Source: Flavobacterium sp. TAB 87
GTDB taxonomy: Bacteria; Bacteroidota; Bacteroidia; Flavobacteriales; Flavobacteriaceae
Length of the DNA stretch: 64,000 nucleotides
Direction of reading: 5' to 3'
NCBI RefSeq assembly: GCF_001529295.1
Contig: NZ_LLWK01000037.1
Coordinates: forward strand, 310,001-374,000
The notes under the pieces are model-generated. The model searched no databases and was not told the origin of the DNA. It saw only the letters and a list, made by a program, of their open reading frames with translations. The translations under genes and the position numbers were made by a program. Position 1 is the first letter of the stretch, and each line of letters starts with the position of its first letter. This document shows positions 47,546 through 58,322 of the stretch, in pieces.

Positions 47546-47584
47546 TGACATCTTGTCACAATCATTCAAATAATTGTACATTTG
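47546..47584 (+). promoter_or_regulatory. miaB promoter with a TGACA-TCT-TGTCA palindrome over the -33 region
   Basis: TTG (47553-47555) and TACATTTG (47577-47584) have 21 nt between them. A perfect 5-bp inverted repeat TGACA-N3-TGTCA (47546-47558) covers the TTG, so a repressor bound there would block RNA polymerase. Confidence 0.6.
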
Positions 47585-47617
47585 CACTCGTATTAAAATA
47601 CACTTTTGAAAGTGCTT

Positions 47618-49063
47618 ATGGAAAAGATTATTGAAGAAGGCAAACAAGGTGACAATCTTGTTTTAGAACATAAAATTGAGAATAGCAAGAAGCTTTTTAT
47701 AGAGAGTTACGGCTGTGCGATGAATTTTTCGGACAGTGAAATTGTAGCTTCGATTCTATCAGATAGCGGTTATAACACGACTTCTGTCCTAGAAGAAGCA
47801 GATTTGGTTTTAATAAATACTTGTTCGATTCGAGACAAAGCCGAACAGACTATTCGCAAGCGTTTAGAAAAATATAACGCCGTCAAACGCATTAATCCAA
47901 AAATGAAGGTTGGCGTTTTGGGCTGTATGGCGGAGCGTTTGAAAAGTCAGTTTTTGGAAGAAGAAAAAATAGTTGATTTGGTTGTTGGACCTGATGCATA
48001 CAAAGACCTACCTAATTTATTGTCGGAAGTTGAAGAAGGTCGTGATGCCATTAATGTGATTTTATCAAAAGATGAAACGTATGGTGATATTTCGCCTGTT
48101 CGTTTAATGAGCAATGGCATTACCGCTTTTGTTTCGATAACACGAGGTTGCGACAACATGTGCACGTTTTGCGTAGTTCCTTTTACGAGAGGCCGCGAAC
48201 GCAGTCGTGAACCGCAAAGTATTTTAAAAGAAATTCAGGATTTGTGGGATAGAGGATTTAAAGAAATTACGTTATTGGGACAAAATGTTGATAGCTATTT
48301 ATGGTATGGTGGCGGCTTGAAAAAAGATTTCAGCACGGCCACCGAAATGCAACAAGCAACTGCAGTTAATTTTGACCAACTATTAGAGAATGTTGCAGTA
48401 ACTTTTCCTAAAATGCGCATTCGTTTTTCGACTTCAAATCCGCAGGATATGCACGAAAGTGTATTGCATATTATTGCAAAATATCCAAATATTTGCAAAC
48501 ACATTCACTTGCCGGTTCAATCCGGTAGCAATAGAATTTTGAAAGAAATGAATCGTTTGCATACCCGCGAAGAATACATGTCGTTAATAGATAGTATTCG
48601 CAAAATTATACCAGAAGCAGCGATTACGCAAGATATGATTTCTGGTTTTCCAACGGAAACGGAGGATGACCATAAAGATACATTGGAATTAATGGAGTAC
48701 GTAAAATACAATTACGGTTATATGTATTCGTATTCTGAGCGACCTGGAACTATGGCGGGTAGAAAAATGGATGATGATGTTCCTGAAGCTACTAAAGCAA
48801 GACGTTTGCAAGAAATTGTAGACCAGCAACAAGTGCACGCATTGCAGCGTTCACAAGAATTTATAGGTCAAACAGTGGAAGTTTTAGTAGAGAAAATTTC
48901 AAAAAAATCGACTGAAGAGTTTTCTGGAAGAAATTCTCAAAGTATTACGGTTGTTTTCCCTAAAGAGCAGTATAAGATTGGTGATTTTGTAAATGTGAAA
49001 ATTACCAATTGCACCAGCGCTACTTTAAGAGGTGAAGCGATTGGCTACTCAGAAATGAACTAA
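47618..49063 (+). CDS. miaB: tRNA-2-methylthio-N6-dimethylallyladenosine synthase MiaB
   Basis: The ATG at 47618 (MEKIIEEGKQGDNLVLEHKI) is preferred to a TTG 12 bp upstream. The 481-residue enzyme has the UPF0004 domain with cluster Cys in SYGCAMNFSD (Cys33), NTCSIRD and LGCMAERL, the radical-SAM motif GCDNMCTFCVVPFTRGRERS (near 177), and a C-terminal TRAM domain. It methylthiolates A37 of tRNAs reading U-starting codons. It heads a same-strand run that continues into a sigma-54 activator gene. Confidence 0.97.
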   Translation: MEKIIEEGKQGDNLVLEHKIENSKKLFIESYGCAMNFSDSEIVASILSDSGYNTTSVLEEADLVLINTCSIRDKAEQTIRKRLEKYNAVKRINPKMKVGVLGCMAERLKSQFLEEEKIVDLVVGPDAYKDLPNLLSEVEEGRDAINVILSKDETYGDISPVRLMSNGITAFVSITRGCDNMCTFCVVPFTRGRERSREPQSILKEIQDLWDRGFKEITLLGQNVDSYLWYGGGLKKDFSTATEMQQATAVNFDQLLENVAVTFPKMRIRFSTSNPQDMHESVLHIIAKYPNICKHIHLPVQSGSNRILKEMNRLHTREEYMSLIDSIRKIIPEAAITQDMISGFPTETEDDHKDTLELMEYVKYNYGYMYSYSERPGTMAGRKMDDDVPEATKARRLQEIVDQQQVHALQRSQEFIGQTVEVLVEKISKKSTEEFSGRNSQSITVVFPKEQYKIGDFVNVKITNCTSATLRGEAIGYSEMN

Positions 49064-49109
49064 AATTTATTTGAGCGAAAATTAAAATAAGTTACCACAG
49101 ATCAAAAAT

Positions 49110-50369
49110 ATGGAAACAGTTCAAGCTATAAAACAACGATTTGAGATTATTGGGAATGACCCGAAGCTCAATCGCGCGATAGAAAAAGCCATTCAGGTTG
49201 CTCCTACCGACATATCGGTTATGGTTACTGGAGAAAGTGGTGTCGGAAAAGAAAGTCTTCCAAAAATAATTCATTCGCTTTCACACCGCAAACATGGTAA
49301 GTACATTGCCGTAAACTGTGGTGCCATTCCTGAAGGAACAATTGACAGTGAATTATTCGGTCACGAAAAAGGTGCTTTTACAGGTGCAACGGGCACGCGT
49401 GAAGGTTATTTTGAAGTTGCCGATGGTGGAACTATTTTTTTAGATGAAGTTGGGGAACTGCCACTAACTACACAAGTACGTTTATTGCGGGTTTTAGAAA
49501 ATGGTGAATTTATAAAAGTAGGTTCTTCGCAAGTACAAAAAACCAATGTCCGCATTGTAGCTGCAACGAACGTTAATTTATTCAATGCTATTGAAAAAGG
49601 TAAATTCCGCGAGGATTTGTATTATCGCTTGAGCACCGTTGAAATTATGTTACCTCCTTTGCGCGAACGAAAAGAAGATATTCACTTGTTGTTTCGCAAA
49701 TTTGTATCTGATTTTGCACATAAATATAAAATGCCACCTCTAAGGCTGGATGACAATGCTGTAGCCATTTTGCAAAAATTTAGATGGAACGGAAATATCC
49801 GTCAGTTGAGAAACGTAGCCGAACAAATTTCGGTCTTAGAAACCAATCGCGACATCAACTCACAAACCTTACTATCGTACTTACCGTCCGAAGCTAGCAC
49901 GTTACCTTCGGTTGTAAAAGACTCTAAAAAAGACAGTGATTTTAGCACCGAACGGGAAATCCTATACAAAGTTTTATTTGACATGAAAAATGATTTGCAT
50001 GATCTTAAAAAGCTAACGCTTGAGCTGATGCAAAACGGAAGTGCAACGGTCAAAGAAAACAGTAAAAATTTGATTCAGAAAATATACGGCAGTACTGAAA
50101 AAGAAAGTGAAATAGATTTTGAAGAACAACCTGGAACTGCGATGATGCCAATTCCACAGCATCAGGAAGAATTTGAAAACAACGACGAAGACAATTATTT
50201 GTTTGCCGAAACAGTTGAAGAAGAAGAAATTTTGAAACTAGAACAAAAAGAAATCGAAATGATTAAAAAATCATTAGAAAAAAACAAAGGAAAACGTAAG
50301 GCCGCTGCAGACGAGTTAGGAATTTCTGAACGAACTTTATATCGCAAAATCAAACAATTCGATTTGTAA
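49110..50369 (+). CDS. Sigma-54-dependent activator without a receiver domain
   Basis: The 419-residue protein starts directly with the AAA+ domain: Walker A GESGVGKES (41-49), the sigma-54 contact motif GAFTGA (88-93) within HEKGAFTGATGTREGYFEVA, and Walker B DGGTIFLDEVG. A long linker (about 270-370) follows, then a Fis-type helix-turn-helix (GKRKAAADELGISERTLYRK). No N-terminal sensor is present, so its signal is not apparent. The miaB-activator-lptE order is common in flavobacteria. Confidence 0.93.
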   Translation: METVQAIKQRFEIIGNDPKLNRAIEKAIQVAPTDISVMVTGESGVGKESLPKIIHSLSHRKHGKYIAVNCGAIPEGTIDSELFGHEKGAFTGATGTREGYFEVADGGTIFLDEVGELPLTTQVRLLRVLENGEFIKVGSSQVQKTNVRIVAATNVNLFNAIEKGKFREDLYYRLSTVEIMLPPLRERKEDIHLLFRKFVSDFAHKYKMPPLRLDDNAVAILQKFRWNGNIRQLRNVAEQISVLETNRDINSQTLLSYLPSEASTLPSVVKDSKKDSDFSTEREILYKVLFDMKNDLHDLKKLTLELMQNGSATVKENSKNLIQKIYGSTEKESEIDFEEQPGTAMMPIPQHQEEFENNDEDNYLFAETVEEEEILKLEQKEIEMIKKSLEKNKGKRKAAADELGISERTLYRKIKQFDL

Positions 50370-50502
50370 ATTAAATTACACATTGACTAAATCATAAATT
50401 AATAAAATAATTTAAAGCAGTATATTTGGAAAAAAAGTGGAAATAAAAATTAGATAAAATCTTTATTTGCACTTTCAAAAATTAGAATTCTCATTATTTA
50501 AT

Positions 50503-51006
50503 ATGAAAAAAATATACACATTACTAGCAGCATTTTCATTACTTACTTTAAGTGGCTGCTCGGTTTACAATTTTACAGGAACAGGAAAGATTGATGCGAA
50601 AACGTTTCAAGTCGGCTTTTTTCAAAATCAGGCAGACTTGATCGAACCCGGAATTGACCGAACATTTACGCTTGCTTTGCAAGATTTAATTCAAAATCAA
50701 ACCAATTTAAGTTTGGTAAGCAATGGTGGCGATTTAAAATATGAAGGGGAGATAACGAGTTACCGCATTACGCCGATGACTGCAACTGCCGATCAACGCG
50801 CTGCGCAAAACCGGTTGACCATTCGTGTGAATGTACGTTTTACCAACAAAAATAAAGAGGCAGATGATTTTGAAAGAAACTTTGAGTTTTATTATGATTA
50901 TTCTGCAACTACTCAATTGGTTGGTTCGGCTTTAAATACTGCGATAGACGAAATATTTGAACGCATAACGCAAGACATATTTAATGAGTCTTTGGCAAAA
51001 TGGTAA
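50503..51006 (+). CDS. lptE: LPS assembly lipoprotein LptE
   Basis: The ATG at 50503 gives a lipoprotein signal MKKIYTLLAAFSLLTLSGC with acylated Cys19; a TTG start 36 bp upstream would spoil it. The 167-residue protein has the YNFTGTGKIDAKTFQVGFFQ start and a two-layer alpha/beta pattern with GGDLKYEGEITSYRITPMTA, as in Bacteroidota LptE, which plugs LptD at the outer membrane and helps insert LPS. It shares the strand with the downstream TPR, secG and groESL genes. Confidence 0.85.
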   Translation: MKKIYTLLAAFSLLTLSGCSVYNFTGTGKIDAKTFQVGFFQNQADLIEPGIDRTFTLALQDLIQNQTNLSLVSNGGDLKYEGEITSYRITPMTATADQRAAQNRLTIRVNVRFTNKNKEADDFERNFEFYYDYSATTQLVGSALNTAIDEIFERITQDIFNESLAKW

Positions 51007-51052
51007 TTTAAAAATAGAGTAGTAATTTCTCAATTAAATAAAACAACAAGGA

Positions 51053-51976
51053 ATGAATGTTACCGATTATACGTTTTTATTAAACAAGCCTGAAAAAATA
51101 ACCGAAAAACACACGGACGATTTAGGTACTGTTTTAAACGAATTTCCGTATTTTCAAAGTGCGAGAGCCTTGCGTTTGAAGGGGCTTTATACTGCCAATA
51201 GCTTTAAATACAATTTTGCATTAAAAGTAACTGCAGCGCACACCACAGATCGAACTGTTTTATTTGAATTTATTACTTCAGATACTTTTACGTCCATTCA
51301 AAAAGCGTATTTCGAAAGAAAAGCACTAGATCTTTTAGACATTAGTGTGGTTGACAGCGAACATATTGTCGGGGAAGTAGCAATTGAGGAAGAGGCAATT
51401 GCAATCAATACAAAAGAAGAACAAGAAAGAGAATCTGTTGTTGTAGATCCAATCGAAAAGTCGATTTTGACTTCTATTAAAGAAGCCGATTCTCGAATTA
51501 TTTTGGACACGCCAAAAACAACAGAAGAAAAATTAGAACTTGGAAAACCTTTAGATTTCTCTGAAAATGAAAAACACTCGTTCGAAGAATGGTTGCAATT
51601 AGCAAGAGTAACACCGATTGAAAGACAAGAAGTAATTGCTACGCCTGACGAAATTGAACCAGAGCCCACAATTGATCTTTTAGAAGAAGAAAAGAAAAAG
51701 AAAGCCGAGATCATCAATAAGTTTATAAAGACGAATCCTAAAATAAGTCCGGTAAAATCGGCGCCAGTCTCAAGCGTTCAAATAGACACTAACAAAGAGG
51801 ATCATTCTTACCTAATGACAGAGACTTTGGCTCGTGTTTATTTGGAACAAAAAAAATACACCAAAGCGATTCAAGCATATGAAATATTAATTTTGAAATA
51901 TCCAGAAAAAATTAGTTTCTTTGCAGACCGAATTTCTGATATTAAGATATTACAACAAAATAACAATAACAATTAA
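51053..51976 (+). CDS. Tetratricopeptide-like protein between lptE and secG
   Basis: The 307-residue acidic soluble protein has an N-terminal helical region (about 1-100), a charged and probably disordered middle with many Glu and Lys (about 105-245) and a single TPR-like hairpin near the C-terminus (LMTETLARVYLEQKKYTKAI). No signal peptide. The lptE-TPR-secG order recurs in flavobacteria. Function unknown; a role in envelope protein export is suggested only by location. Confidence 0.75.
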   Translation: MNVTDYTFLLNKPEKITEKHTDDLGTVLNEFPYFQSARALRLKGLYTANSFKYNFALKVTAAHTTDRTVLFEFITSDTFTSIQKAYFERKALDLLDISVVDSEHIVGEVAIEEEAIAINTKEEQERESVVVDPIEKSILTSIKEADSRIILDTPKTTEEKLELGKPLDFSENEKHSFEEWLQLARVTPIERQEVIATPDEIEPEPTIDLLEEEKKKKAEIINKFIKTNPKISPVKSAPVSSVQIDTNKEDHSYLMTETLARVYLEQKKYTKAIQAYEILILKYPEKISFFADRISDIKILQQNNNNN

Positions 51977-51979
51977 GCA

Positions 51980-52318
51980 ATGAGTACATTTTCAATTTTT
52001 TTAGTTTTAATCACAATAGTTTGTTTTCTATTGATCGTAGTAATTATGGTTCAAAACCCTAAAGGTGGTGGTCTAGATTCAAACCTTGGCGGTTCTAAAA
52101 TGATGGGTGGTGTTCAAAAAACGACCGACTTTTTAGATAAAAGTACTTGGACATTAGCTACTATTTTAATTGCTTTAATTTTACTTTCTAGCTTAGCATT
52201 TACAGGGAATTTAAGTGATGTTGAATCAAAAATTATCCAGTCATCTAGCACAACTGCTCCTGTTTCGGCACCAGTTGCTCGAGCTAGTGAAGCTCCAGCT
52301 ACTGCACCAGCACAGTAA
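51980..52318 (+). CDS. secG: Protein translocase subunit SecG
   Basis: The 112-residue membrane protein has two helices (about 4-24 and 54-74) and the conserved central VQNPKGGGLDSNLGGSKMMG region. SecG assists SecYEG-mediated export. The C-terminal Ala/Pro/Ser extension is low complexity. Starts 3 bp after the TPR gene. Confidence 0.95.
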   Translation: MSTFSIFLVLITIVCFLLIVVIMVQNPKGGGLDSNLGGSKMMGGVQKTTDFLDKSTWTLATILIALILLSSLAFTGNLSDVESKIIQSSSTTAPVSAPVARASEAPATAPAQ

Positions 52319-52340
52319 TTTTTTTTAAACAAAATATCTA

Positions 52341-52371
52341 AATGCCAGCTTGTCAAAGCTGGCATTTTTTA
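52341..52371 (+). terminator. Terminator after secG
   Basis: A perfect 11-bp stem (AATGCCAGCTT/AAGCTGGCATT) with loop GTCA is followed by T5. It separates the lptE-secG unit from groESL. Confidence 0.9.
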
Positions 52372-52463
52372 TACGCAATAATGGCAGTTATATGGGCATG
52401 GCACAATTTCTGAACACTTACAAACACGTATAAAAATTTATTAAACACAAATAATATAAAATC

Positions 52464-52739
52464 ATGACTTTAAACATTAAACCGCTTTCAGATCGCGTAC
52501 TTATCGAACCTGTTGCAGCTGAGACTAAAACTGCGTCAGGGATTTTTATTCCAGATACAGCAAAAGAAAAACCACAAAAAGGAACTGTTGTTGCAGTAGG
52601 AAACGGAACCAAAGATCATACTATGACGGTAAAAGTTGGTGATAGCGTACTTTATGGTAAATATGCTGGGACTGAATTAAAACATGAAGGAACAGATTAT
52701 TTGATTATGCGTGAAGATGATATTCTTGCTATAATCTAG
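52464..52739 (+). CDS. groES: Co-chaperonin GroES
   Basis: The 91-residue protein has the usual length and motifs: [20 protein letters not shown] at the N-terminus, the mobile loop SGIFIPD and [15 protein letters not shown]. It caps GroEL. The upstream gap 52372-52463 has no clear TAnnTTTG element or CIRCE repeat, so its heat regulation is not visible here. Confidence 0.97.
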   Translation: MTLNIKPLSDRVLIEPVAAETKTASGIFIPDTAKEKPQKGTVVAVGNGTKDHTMTVKVGDSVLYGKYAGTELKHEGTDYLIMREDDILAII

Positions 52740-52761
52740 AGCTCCTACCAACATTCCTTAA

Positions 52762-54486
<1,725 letters not shown>

Positions 54487-54525
54487 TCTTAAAAAGGTTA
54501 GTTCACCCATTTAATTCAACAAAAA

Positions 54526-54558
54526 AAATCCGAAGTTTATAACTTCGGATTTTTTTTA
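54526..54558. terminator. Terminator shared by groEL and the DedA gene
   Basis: A perfect 12-bp stem (AAATCCGAAGTT/AACTTCGGATTT) with 3-nt loop is flanked by A8 and T8, so it works for both convergent genes. Confidence 0.9.
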
Positions 54559-54576
54559 TGTCTGTTTGTTTTTTAA

Positions 54577-55257
54577 TTAGATTTTATCTACTGGATGCTT
54601 TTTCAATAACTTGATAAAAACTGGAACCGTAGAAATCAAAACAATTACAATAATAATATACTCAATATAGTGTTTCAAATCGATACCAAAATTAAGAAAA
54701 ATACCGTACAAGTAATGTCCTGCAAAAATTAACAAGAACGACCACAAAAAAGAACTCATTACGTTATAGTACATAAACTTCTTTTTATCCATCGAAACTA
54801 TTCCTGCTACGATTGGTGCAAATGTTCTGAAAATTGGTAAGAAACGAGCATAGATAATTGCTTTACCACCGTATTTTTCAAAAAAGTCTTTCGATTGCAA
54901 TAGATATTTTTTCTTAAACCAAAATGTATCCTCTTTCTTAAATAAGTAATAGCCACTTTTAGAACCAAACCAATATCCCATCATATTACCAAAAATACCG
55001 CAAATGGCAACTAGTAAAGCTAGCACAAAAACATTCACAAAATCACTTGGAATAACAACCACATTTTCCATTAAAGCTCGGCTGTAAATACCCGCCAAAA
55101 ACAATAAACTATCTCCTGGCAAAAAGAAACCAGCAAATAAACCAGTTTCAGCAAAAACGATAAATAAAACAATATACAAACCGATTTGAACACCCCCGAG
55201 ACTAAATGTTATGTAAAATTCAGGGTTTAGTAATTGCGTCCAGTCAAAATTATTCAT
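54577..55257 (-). CDS. DedA family membrane protein
   Basis: The 226-residue inner-membrane protein has about five hydrophobic segments and the DedA motifs: FLPGDSLLFLAG, GYWFGSKSGYYLFK, and the Arg-bearing FLPIFRTFAPIVAG. DedA proteins are proposed lipid carriers/scramblases or proton-dependent transporters that support membrane homeostasis. Lone gene. Confidence 0.94.
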   Translation of the reverse strand: MNNFDWTQLLNPEFYITFSLGGVQIGLYIVLFIVFAETGLFAGFFLPGDSLLFLAGIYSRALMENVVVIPSDFVNVFVLALLVAICGIFGNMMGYWFGSKSGYYLFKKEDTFWFKKKYLLQSKDFFEKYGGKAIIYARFLPIFRTFAPIVAGIVSMDKKKFMYYNVMSSFLWSFLLIFAGHYLYGIFLNFGIDLKHYIEYIIIVIVLISTVPVFIKLLKKHPVDKI

Positions 55258-55353
55258 ACAATTTGGTTGTTAAATTTAAGAGTCCGTGAAAATAGCAATA
55301 ATAAATTTCTCCCCCAATTTATTACCTTACTTTAAACATAAATTAACTAATAA

Positions 55354-55381
55354 AAAAGCTCAAATTTTCATTTGAGCTTTT
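55354..55381 (-). terminator. Terminator of the TonB receptor/HMA operon
   Basis: A perfect 12-bp stem (AAAAGCTCAAAT/ATTTGAGCTTTT) with 4-nt loop lies just past the HMA gene stop; the minus strand continues in T. Confidence 0.85.
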
Positions 55382-55388
55382 TACTAAT

Positions 55389-55733
55389 TTATTCTTTTCT
55401 TTCATACTTGCAACACGAATGCAAATCGTCGTATTGTTGCGCAGTAGCTTTCACTTCGTCAGTGTCATGACCTTGCTTAGCAATTGCTTTTTTTAAATCT
55501 AAAGAAGTGCTTTTTTGTTCATTTAAAATTACATACAATTGGTGCGTTTCAATATTCCAATCTGCCGATTTTACACCGGGAACCGTGTATGCTGCTTTTT
55601 CAATTCTTTTTTTACATTGATCACAGTTTCCATTAACTTCTGTCGTGTATTTTAAATTTTTATTCTTTTTTTCTTGCGCTTGCGCAGTTAAACTTATACA
55701 TAAAAAAACGACTAACAATATTAAATTTCTCAT
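55389..55733 (-). CDS. Secreted heavy-metal-associated (HMA) domain protein
   Basis: The 114-residue protein has a signal peptide (about residues 1-20, ending TAQAQ) and one HMA domain with the metal-binding motif NCDQCKKRIEKA (Cys37, Cys40). A C-terminal HSCCKYERKE adds Cys107 and Cys108. HMA proteins are usually cytoplasmic copper chaperones; the signal peptide places this one in the periplasm or on the surface. It starts 38 bp after a TonB receptor with a Cys-Cys plug, so both probably handle copper or another soft metal. Confidence 0.9.
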   Translation of the reverse strand: MRNLILLVVFLCISLTAQAQEKKNKNLKYTTEVNGNCDQCKKRIEKAAYTVPGVKSADWNIETHQLYVILNEQKSTSLDLKKAIAKQGHDTDEVKATAQQYDDLHSCCKYERKE

Positions 55734-55771
55734 CTTACTATTTTTTAAATTATTTGAAATTACTAAACTAT

Positions 55772-57781
55772 TTATTTTATTTTAAAACGCAATCCTGCAT
55801 AATACATTTGTCCGAAAACTGGAGCGTAAACCATTGAAGCATCAAAATACGCACCAAAAGGATCGTTGCTTCCTAAAATCGCTTTCGGTTGTTTGTAATT
55901 ACCAATGTTTTCTCCACCCACATAAATTTCAAAAACATCCGAAAAAACACGTGTAACTTGCGCATTCATTAACGAATAAGCTTCTGAAAAATCACCTAAC
56001 TGCTCAGCAATGGGATTAGATGAAGTGGTTGGTAATTGTTGTTTTCCGATTTGATTGAAAGTAAAATCCATTCGCCATTGTTGGTCCTTATCTGTAATTG
56101 GAGTTTCATACTCTACGTTAGCAAAGAAACGATGTTTGGCTTGCATTGGATTTTGAAATTTTCCTGATAAATAATCGGTTGCAACATCATAGTATTTGTA
56201 GGCTGTTCTTAAATTTAATTGGTGAACGGGTTCAAAGTTAAACTCTACTTGAAAACTGTTGGCCATAGATTTCCCTTTTAAATCGTAAAAAAGTGCTTGT
56301 TGCGCACTTTGCATCACATCAACGACAATTTTGTTAGAGAAATCCGTTCTGTAGAAATCAAAAACCACTTCTGAATTTTTATTAAAGATTCGAAATTTCT
56401 GAGAGAAACTCAAACCGTAATTCCAAGCAATTTCAGGATTTAAACCGTACGTTTTGCCCGTAGTATCTAAAATCGAAAATGCTCTAGAAGATGCAAAAAG
56501 CGACTGATTTTCAGCAAAAATGTTAGCAGTACGCTTCCCTCTTCCTGCAGAGAAACGCAGTACCGAATTTTGCCATGGATTGTACCGCGCATGCAATCTT
56601 GGAGTTACAAAAGTTCCTAAACGATTGTGATTGTCGACTCTTCCTCCTAAAACTAAACTAAAATTATCTGAGTTATCATAAGTATATTCAAAGAAGGCTC
56701 CAACTGAATTATCAATTCTACTATAATCAATGCTATTTACAAATTCTTCGTATTTATCATACGTGAAATTTAAACCGGCAGCGAACTTATTTTTAGTATT
56801 GTCAATTATCGAATTGAAAATTAAATTTGAGTAATAACTATTTTGCTTGATGTCATACTGATTTAAGCCATAGTAGGACTCTTGATTATGAATATTAAAA
56901 GCATTTTGAAAACCGATACTTTGATACGGCTGATCTGGAAACACGTAGCCGACTTTTGTAGCTACATCTAAACGCTCTGTATTAATTTCTGATCCCCAAG
57001 AATTTTTTGTTCCCCTATCTTTATTTGTATCAAAATCGACCTCACCACCTTGCTTTATATCATTCATGTATCTGAAATTGATAAAACTGACCAACCCTTT
57101 TTCTAAGTTCGTATACTGATAGCGATTTAAAACGTTAATTTGTTTGCCTATTGGATTATCTAAAAATCCGTCGTCATTCATGTCATTTTTAGAAAAGCGA
57201 CCGCTCCCATGGACAAACAAACTCGTTGCCCATTTATCTGATAAACTTTTAGAAAAATGAGTATTTAATTCCACTCTCGCATCGCTAGAGCCATAAGCGT
57301 TTAAGAAAAACGGAATGTCGTTTGAGGGCTTTATTAGCTCGGTATTAATTTGCCCCGAAATACTTTCGTACCCATTTATAACACTTCCCGCCCCTTTGGT
57401 TATCTGAATACTTTCTACCCACGTTCCGGGCGTAAAAGAAAGTCCGTACGCTTGCGAAGCACCACGTACCGAAGGAATATTTTCTTCGGTAATCATTAAA
57501 TAGGGGCTGGTTAAGCCCAACATTTTTATTTGTTTGTTTCCAGTAACAGCATCAGAAAAATTAACATCAATGGAAGGATTGGTCTCAAAGCTTTCGGCCA
57601 AATTACAGCAGGCTGCTTTAGCCAATTCTTTACTCGTAAGTATAGAGATGTTACCTGTTACGGAATACGATTTTTTAATTCCTTTTTGCTTTTTTACAAT
57701 TTTAACTTCGTTCAAATCTTCTTGTGCGAAAACTGGAATACAAAGAAAAATCATAAGCAAAAGCGCTATATTTTTTTTCAT
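55772..57781 (-). CDS. TonB-dependent receptor with Cys-Cys in the plug (putative metal receptor)
   Basis: The 669-residue protein has a signal peptide (about 1-19, ending PVFAQ) and enters the plug domain at once, with KELAKAACCNLAESFETNPS (Cys58, Cys59), MLGLTSPYLMITEENIPSVR and WVESIQITKGAGSVINGYES. The barrel ends in GQMYYAGLRFKIK. Unlike the receptor at 9.8 kb it has no carboxypeptidase-like domain. The vicinal Cys pair and the HMA and HYC_CC_PP neighbours point to copper or a related metal. A palindrome next to a near -7 element lies upstream. Confidence 0.9.
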   Translation of the reverse strand: MKKNIALLLMIFLCIPVFAQEDLNEVKIVKKQKGIKKSYSVTGNISILTSKELAKAACCNLAESFETNPSIDVNFSDAVTGNKQIKMLGLTSPYLMITEENIPSVRGASQAYGLSFTPGTWVESIQITKGAGSVINGYESISGQINTELIKPSNDIPFFLNAYGSSDARVELNTHFSKSLSDKWATSLFVHGSGRFSKNDMNDDGFLDNPIGKQINVLNRYQYTNLEKGLVSFINFRYMNDIKQGGEVDFDTNKDRGTKNSWGSEINTERLDVATKVGYVFPDQPYQSIGFQNAFNIHNQESYYGLNQYDIKQNSYYSNLIFNSIIDNTKNKFAAGLNFTYDKYEEFVNSIDYSRIDNSVGAFFEYTYDNSDNFSLVLGGRVDNHNRLGTFVTPRLHARYNPWQNSVLRFSAGRGKRTANIFAENQSLFASSRAFSILDTTGKTYGLNPEIAWNYGLSFSQKFRIFNKNSEVVFDFYRTDFSNKIVVDVMQSAQQALFYDLKGKSMANSFQVEFNFEPVHQLNLRTAYKYYDVATDYLSGKFQNPMQAKHRFFANVEYETPITDKDQQWRMDFTFNQIGKQQLPTTSSNPIAEQLGDFSEAYSLMNAQVTRVFSDVFEIYVGGENIGNYKQPKAILGSNDPFGAYFDASMVYAPVFGQMYYAGLRFKIK

Positions 57782-57847
57782 AATAAATGATTCTATTATT
57801 TAATTTGAGTTAATTATTGCTCTAAATGAGAACAATACTAAATGTAC

Positions 57848-57865
57848 TTCAAACGAAAGTTTGAA
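57848..57865. promoter_or_regulatory. Candidate operator TTCAAAC-GAAA-GTTTGAA upstream of the metal TonB receptor
   Basis: This perfect 7-bp inverted repeat lies 1 bp upstream (minus sense) of TACATTTA (57846-57839), a near match to TAnnTTTG. The geometry is that of a repressor site inside a promoter. No T-run follows, so it is not a terminator of the gene above. Confidence 0.55.
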
Positions 57866-57880
57866 AAATTAAATACAGAA

Positions 57881-58279
57881 TCAGGCGTAAAAAATAAATT
57901 GATGGTAGAGCTTAAATAATGGAGGTGCATTAGCATCGACGTAGTAACTTAAAACTTTTTTGTTGTGCTTTACCAAAATTAGCTCTGATGATACGACCGA
58001 ATAAGTTGGACTTAAAAATGGTACTACGGCTTGAAAAACAAAAGCTTTTACGATCGCATTTGGAGTCTTTTTTTCGACATGAACAACGGTGTCTTTACAG
58101 CAAGAACTGTCTTTTTCATTTACTGCGCAGCACTTTTTCTCTTGTGCAGCATAATGCTTCTTTTTGAAAGAAATAGAAGCAACAGCATCTCCGCAAAAAT
58201 GCACATTTAAAGCAAACCCAATACTGGAAATCAGTACGAGAAAAGCTAAAAACAAGCTGGTGCATTTTTTAAGTTTCAT
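57881..58279 (-). CDS. HYC_CC_PP family protein
   Basis: The ATG at 58279 (MKLKKCTSLFLAFLVLISSI) gives a signal peptide; 9 codons upstream in frame are ignored. The 132-residue secreted protein has HFCG (27-30), vicinal Cys pairs 50-51 and 60-61, and a late NAPPLF block, the features that name the family. The function is unestablished; the Cys/His content and the adjacent metal-type TonB receptor suggest extracytoplasmic metal binding. Confidence 0.85.
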   Translation of the reverse strand: MKLKKCTSLFLAFLVLISSIGFALNVHFCGDAVASISFKKKHYAAQEKKCCAVNEKDSSCCKDTVVHVEKKTPNAIVKAFVFQAVVPFLSPTYSVVSSELILVKHNKKVLSYYVDANAPPLFKLYHQFIFYA

Positions 58280-58283
58280 ACTG

Positions 58284-58291
58284 CAAAAGTA
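58284..58291 (-). promoter_or_regulatory. -7 element (TACTTTTG) abutting the HYC_CC_PP start codon
   Basis: The minus strand reads TACTTTTG ending 4 nt before the ATG, the same spacing as in truC, which predicts a leaderless mRNA. Confidence 0.5.
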
Positions 58292-58322
58292 CCAAATAAA
58301 GAACAATCACCCTAATTAATTA

